Part shown: positions 61,545-64,000 of the stretch, one piece after another
How the letters are laid out: each line of letters starts with the position of its first letter
How positions within the stretch are numbered: the first letter of the stretch is position 1
NCBI GenBank assembly: GCA_016214845.1
Contig: JACRMS010000026.1
Span: forward strand, 1 to 64,000
DNA from: Nitrospirota bacterium
Lineage (GTDB): Bacteria > Nitrospirota > Thermodesulfovibrionia > UBA6902
Direction: 5' to 3'
Length of the DNA stretch: 64,000 bases
Program-made: the position numbers and the translations under genes
The notes under the pieces: generated by a model
What the model was told of the DNA's origin: nothing
Seen by the model: only the letters and a program-made list of their open reading frames with translations
Database searches by the model: none

Positions 61545-63503
61545 TCAGATATTTCTTTTGATTAGTAAAGACTTGAGAGCAGCCGAATCAGAAACAGGCT
61601 CGTAGCAAACATTTTTCTTGCAGGGGACAACATAACCTTTATCATCTCCGTAAACAATAATTTTATGCGGGTTGGGTGATGATAAAGCGGCGGATGACAG
61701 GTCGGATGACGCCGGCGTATTGAGCGTGAGTTTGACTGAATTAAAGAAGGCGTCAAGAGCGCAGAAATAATATCCTGAATGAATGCCGATATTCTTTGCC
61801 TTTGACGAAAATAATTTTAAAGCCTTTTCCGCATAGCGAAGATACCCGTCATTATTAATCATGAAGGACAGCTTGAGCATCTGTATTATAAGAATTGAAT
61901 TCGCCGATGGGTGCGGTATGTCCTCAATGCCTTTTATCTTCATTCCGAGAAGGTGCTCATCCGTATCAAAAAAACCGCCATCTTCACTGTCCCATAAATT
62001 TTCCATGCACAATTTCATGAGTCCATCCGCCTGCTTAAGGTATGAGGCTTTGCCTGTAACTTCATATGCTGAGATCAGGGCGTCTATAATATATGCGTAG
62101 TCATCCAGCAGGGCTTTTACCCCTTCAGTGTGGAAGAGCCTGTTTTCAATAAAGCGCAGCTTCATTATTTTCTCAAGGCTCTTAAGTGCGAATTCCTTCA
62201 GACTATCGTCTTTGAACACCTTATAACCAAGTAAAAAAGCAGATATCAGCATCCCGTTTACTGACGTGTAGAATGTCTTATCGATAAAAGGTGTCTGCCT
62301 CTGATTTCTTTCTTTAAGCAATTTTGATTTCCCGCTTTTGATTATCGCTGAAACTTCCTTTACGTCCTTTCCGGTTTTTCCGGCAATTTCTTCTGCGCCC
62401 ATTGCGACAAACAAAACTTTCTTGGATTCGTCATGATGCATCGCCCCGGCGTCGTTCATCCAATAAAGGGAGAGCACCTTGTACTCTTCGTCATTGAGCG
62501 TTTTCCTGAACTCATCGTCCGTCCATGTAAAATATCCGCCTTCATCAGCAGGAGTGACATCGGCATCCTGGCTGACATAAAATCCGCCGTCGGGATTTGA
62601 CAGAACGTCACGGATGAAATTAAGCGTCCCCTTTGCAACCTCGCTGAAAAGCCCATCACCAAAAACAGAATACGCGTTTATGTAATTCCTGAGAAGCCAT
62701 GCGTTGTCGTCCGACATTTTTTCAAAGTGCGGGATTATCCAGGCCTTGTCGGTTGAATACCTGTGAAACCCTCCGCCGGTCTGATCGTAAAATCCGCCAA
62801 GCGCCATTGCTTCGAGAGTTTTCCTGACAGTGTATCCTGCGGATTCATTATTAGACAGGACATATCTGCCGAGAAGAAACTCCAATGCGCCGGGCATCGG
62901 GAATTTCGGCGCAGTGCCAAAGCCCCCATTCTGCGGGTCGAATTCAGAGAGCATGTCCGTCACTTCGCCGTCAAGGAGGGACTCGTTTATGTCGCCTGCC
63001 AATACCGGCGCGGTTTTTAAAGCGTTCATCAGCTTCTCAGTGTATTCGGAGATATCGTCTTTCTGCCTCCGGTAAAGCTCATCGACCGCCCTCAATACTT
63101 TTTTGAAGCTTGGCCTGCCGAGTTTTTCTTCAGCCGGGAAATACGTCCCGCCGAAAAAAGGGACTTTGTCCGGAGTGAGAAAGACGCTGAGAGGCCATCC
63201 GCCGCCTGAGCCCATTGCCGCGACCGCGATCTGGTATCTCCTGTCTATGTCCGGGCGTTCGTCCCTGTCGAGTTTTATGCTTATGAAATTATCATTAAGG
63301 AGTCCGGCGATCTCGTCATCATAAAAACATTCCTCCGCCATCACATGACACCAGTGGCACCATACTGCGCCGGAGCTTAAAAATATTGGTTTGTCTTCAA
63401 GCCTTGCCTTCTCAAAAGGCTCCTCAGACCATGGATACCACTCGATCTTTTGGCTGGCGGAATGTTTCAGGTAAGCGGACTTTTCTTTGGAGAGCCTGTT
63501 CAT
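61545..63503 (-). CDS. DUF255 thioredoxin-fold protein (YyaL/SPATA20-like)
   Basis: A 652-residue cytoplasmic protein of the DUF255 family. The N-terminal thioredoxin-like domain (1-165) has FLSSGAVWCHWCHVMAEECF with the CxxC-type CHWCH motif; the remainder is a large alpha/alpha-barrel-like domain (GGFYDQTGGGFHRYSTDKAW; HFEKMSDDNAWLL) resembling N-acylglucosamine epimerase/cellobiose epimerase folds. The family's reaction is not settled. No signal peptide. Length is normal for the family. Confidence 0.9.
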   Translation of the reverse strand: MNRLSKEKSAYLKHSASQKIEWYPWSEEPFEKARLEDKPIFLSSGAVWCHWCHVMAEECFYDDEIAGLLNDNFISIKLDRDERPDIDRRYQIAVAAMGSGGGWPLSVFLTPDKVPFFGGTYFPAEEKLGRPSFKKVLRAVDELYRRQKDDISEYTEKLMNALKTAPVLAGDINESLLDGEVTDMLSEFDPQNGGFGTAPKFPMPGALEFLLGRYVLSNNESAGYTVRKTLEAMALGGFYDQTGGGFHRYSTDKAWIIPHFEKMSDDNAWLLRNYINAYSVFGDGLFSEVAKGTLNFIRDVLSNPDGGFYVSQDADVTPADEGGYFTWTDDEFRKTLNDEEYKVLSLYWMNDAGAMHHDESKKVLFVAMGAEEIAGKTGKDVKEVSAIIKSGKSKLLKERNQRQTPFIDKTFYTSVNGMLISAFLLGYKVFKDDSLKEFALKSLEKIMKLRFIENRLFHTEGVKALLDDYAYIIDALISAYEVTGKASYLKQADGLMKLCMENLWDSEDGGFFDTDEHLLGMKIKGIEDIPHPSANSILIIQMLKLSFMINNDGYLRYAEKALKLFSSKAKNIGIHSGYYFCALDAFFNSVKLTLNTPASSDLSSAALSSPNPHKIIVYGDDKGYVVPCKKNVCYEPVSDSAALKSLLIKRNI

Positions 63504-63535
63504 CGCAGATTTTCTTCAACAAGTAAAACCACTGA

Positions 63536-63609
63536 GGCACGGTGGCACAGAGGAATTTGCAATAAAAAAGTCCTGTTCTTTTCTCAGTGTCTCAGTGACT
63601 CCGTGGTTT
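63536..63609. repeat. ACCACTGAG...CCGTGGTTT inverted repeat, copy 3
   Basis: AAACCACTGAGGCACGGTGGCACAGAGG at one end and TCTCAGTGACTCCGTGGTTT at the other (first part quoted up to its core). It lies between the DUF255 gene and the glycogen-binding module gene. Confidence 0.75.
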
Positions 63610-63617
63610 TAAAAACG

Positions 63618-64000
63618 TCAGATTACCACTACCGAATCTTCAGTTCCGAAATCATTGGGAATATATTTATCTGCAAACCAGTCGTTTTCCCAGTGGTTGG
63701 AGTCAATGAGATACCTGAACCTGTATTCCCTGTTGCAGGGGAGGTCAAGGGTCAGCGTAAAGTCGCCATTCTTGAGTTTCTTCATCTGGTTCTCGGTAAG
63801 GTTCCAGTTGTTGAAATCTCCTACAACTGTGACCATCTGGGCCCCGTGCGCCGCTTCTTTAGGCAGGCGGAATGAGACCTTGCAGATGCTTTCTGATTTT
63901 GAATACTGCTTTTTCAGGCTCTTTGGTTCTGCTGCCTTCCTGGGTTTTGCAGATGATGTCTTTTTGGCAGGCGCGGACAATGTGGCGCTGTATGCTTTCT
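63618..64000 (-). CDS. AMPK-beta/CBM48-type glycogen-binding protein (5' end outside window)
   Basis: A module almost the same as the C-terminus of the PilZ fusion at 36401: VTVVGDFNNWN, YRFRYLIDS, WENDWFADKYIPNDFG. The N-terminal part is Lys/Ala/Ser-rich (SAPAKKTSSAKPRKAAEPK). A TTG at 63980 could be the start, but the frame remains open to the window edge (...KAYSATLSAPAKK), so I treat it as partial. It is likely a stand-alone polysaccharide-binding protein linked to storage carbohydrate metabolism. Confidence 0.82.
   Translation of the reverse strand, partial: KAYSATLSAPAKKTSSAKPRKAAEPKSLKKQYSKSESICKVSFRLPKEAAHGAQMVTVVGDFNNWNLTENQMKKLKNGDFTLTLDLPCNREYRFRYLIDSNHWENDWFADKYIPNDFGTEDSVVVI

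Overview
The window (64 kb, moderate GC, no rRNA or tRNA seen) looks like a chromosomal segment from an uncultured, respiring, didermic bacterium, plausibly Nitrospirota or a Desulfobacterota-like relative. That placement is inference. It rests on the wealth of multihaem c-type cytochromes, 2-oxoacid:ferredoxin oxidoreductase genes, PAS-rich signalling proteins, poly-Gly lipoproteins, DUF1566/dockerin-like proteins and many short dispersed palindromic repeats.

Layout. (1) 1-3079, minus: the N-terminal 1026 codons of a giant periplasmic/extracellular cytochrome with 38 CxxCH motifs; its 3' end lies outside the window. (2) 3.7-7.5 kb: DUF4382-type lipoprotein, HDOD protein, D-aminoacyl-tRNA deacylase and M23-like peptidase. 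(3) 7.6-12.1 kb, plus: a large UDPGP-like nucleotidyltransferase carrying two repeat insertions in frame, then a DUF362 protein. (4) 12.3-15 kb: an AT-richer accessory patch with a hypothetical gene, a startless fragment, a mazEF-type toxin-antitoxin pair with a visible promoter/operator, and a frameshifted gene. (5) 15-16.5 kb: methyltransferase and inositol-monophosphatase family enzyme.

(6) 16.5-34 kb is the most striking part. A plus-strand three-gene operon (16559-20092) encodes an outer-membrane barrel-like protein, a 5-haem protein and a 5-haem lipoprotein with three CHRD domains, and appears to be read from a leaderless promoter. Converging on it is an eight-gene minus-strand operon (33643 to 20443, closed by a strong terminator): poly-Gly DUF5666 lipoprotein, Tat-exported multicopper-oxidase-like lipoprotein, a second multicopper-oxidase-like protein with no signal peptide, a MauG/dihaem-peroxidase-like protein with Ig-type domains, a DUF1566 protein with a dockerin-like C-terminus, two cohesin-like surface proteins and an Ig-repeat protein. 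Together these suggest a surface-exposed redox assembly (metal oxidation or extracellular electron transfer). This is inference, but the assembly is the best candidate here for an undescribed system.

(7) 34-42 kb: truncated outer-membrane protein remnant, DsrE-like protein, PAS-GGDEF cyclase, PilZ-glycogen-binding fusion, transaldolase, monohaem cytochrome, GH63-like glucosidase, hicBA-type pair and a pentapeptide-repeat protein. (8) 42.8-61.4 kb, all minus: DUF302 and DUF4079-like proteins, 2-oxoacid:ferredoxin oxidoreductase beta and alpha subunits separated by a phosphate-binding-like protein and a PAS/GAF/HD-GYP protein, then a tightly packed signalling operon (HD-GYP regulator, hybrid kinase, receiver, ABC-sensor kinase and two PAS proteins lacking a kinase domain). 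(9) 61.5-64 kb: a DUF255 thioredoxin-fold protein and a glycogen-binding-module protein running off the right edge.

Several families of short inverted repeats are scattered between genes, and some are inserted in frame inside coding sequences.
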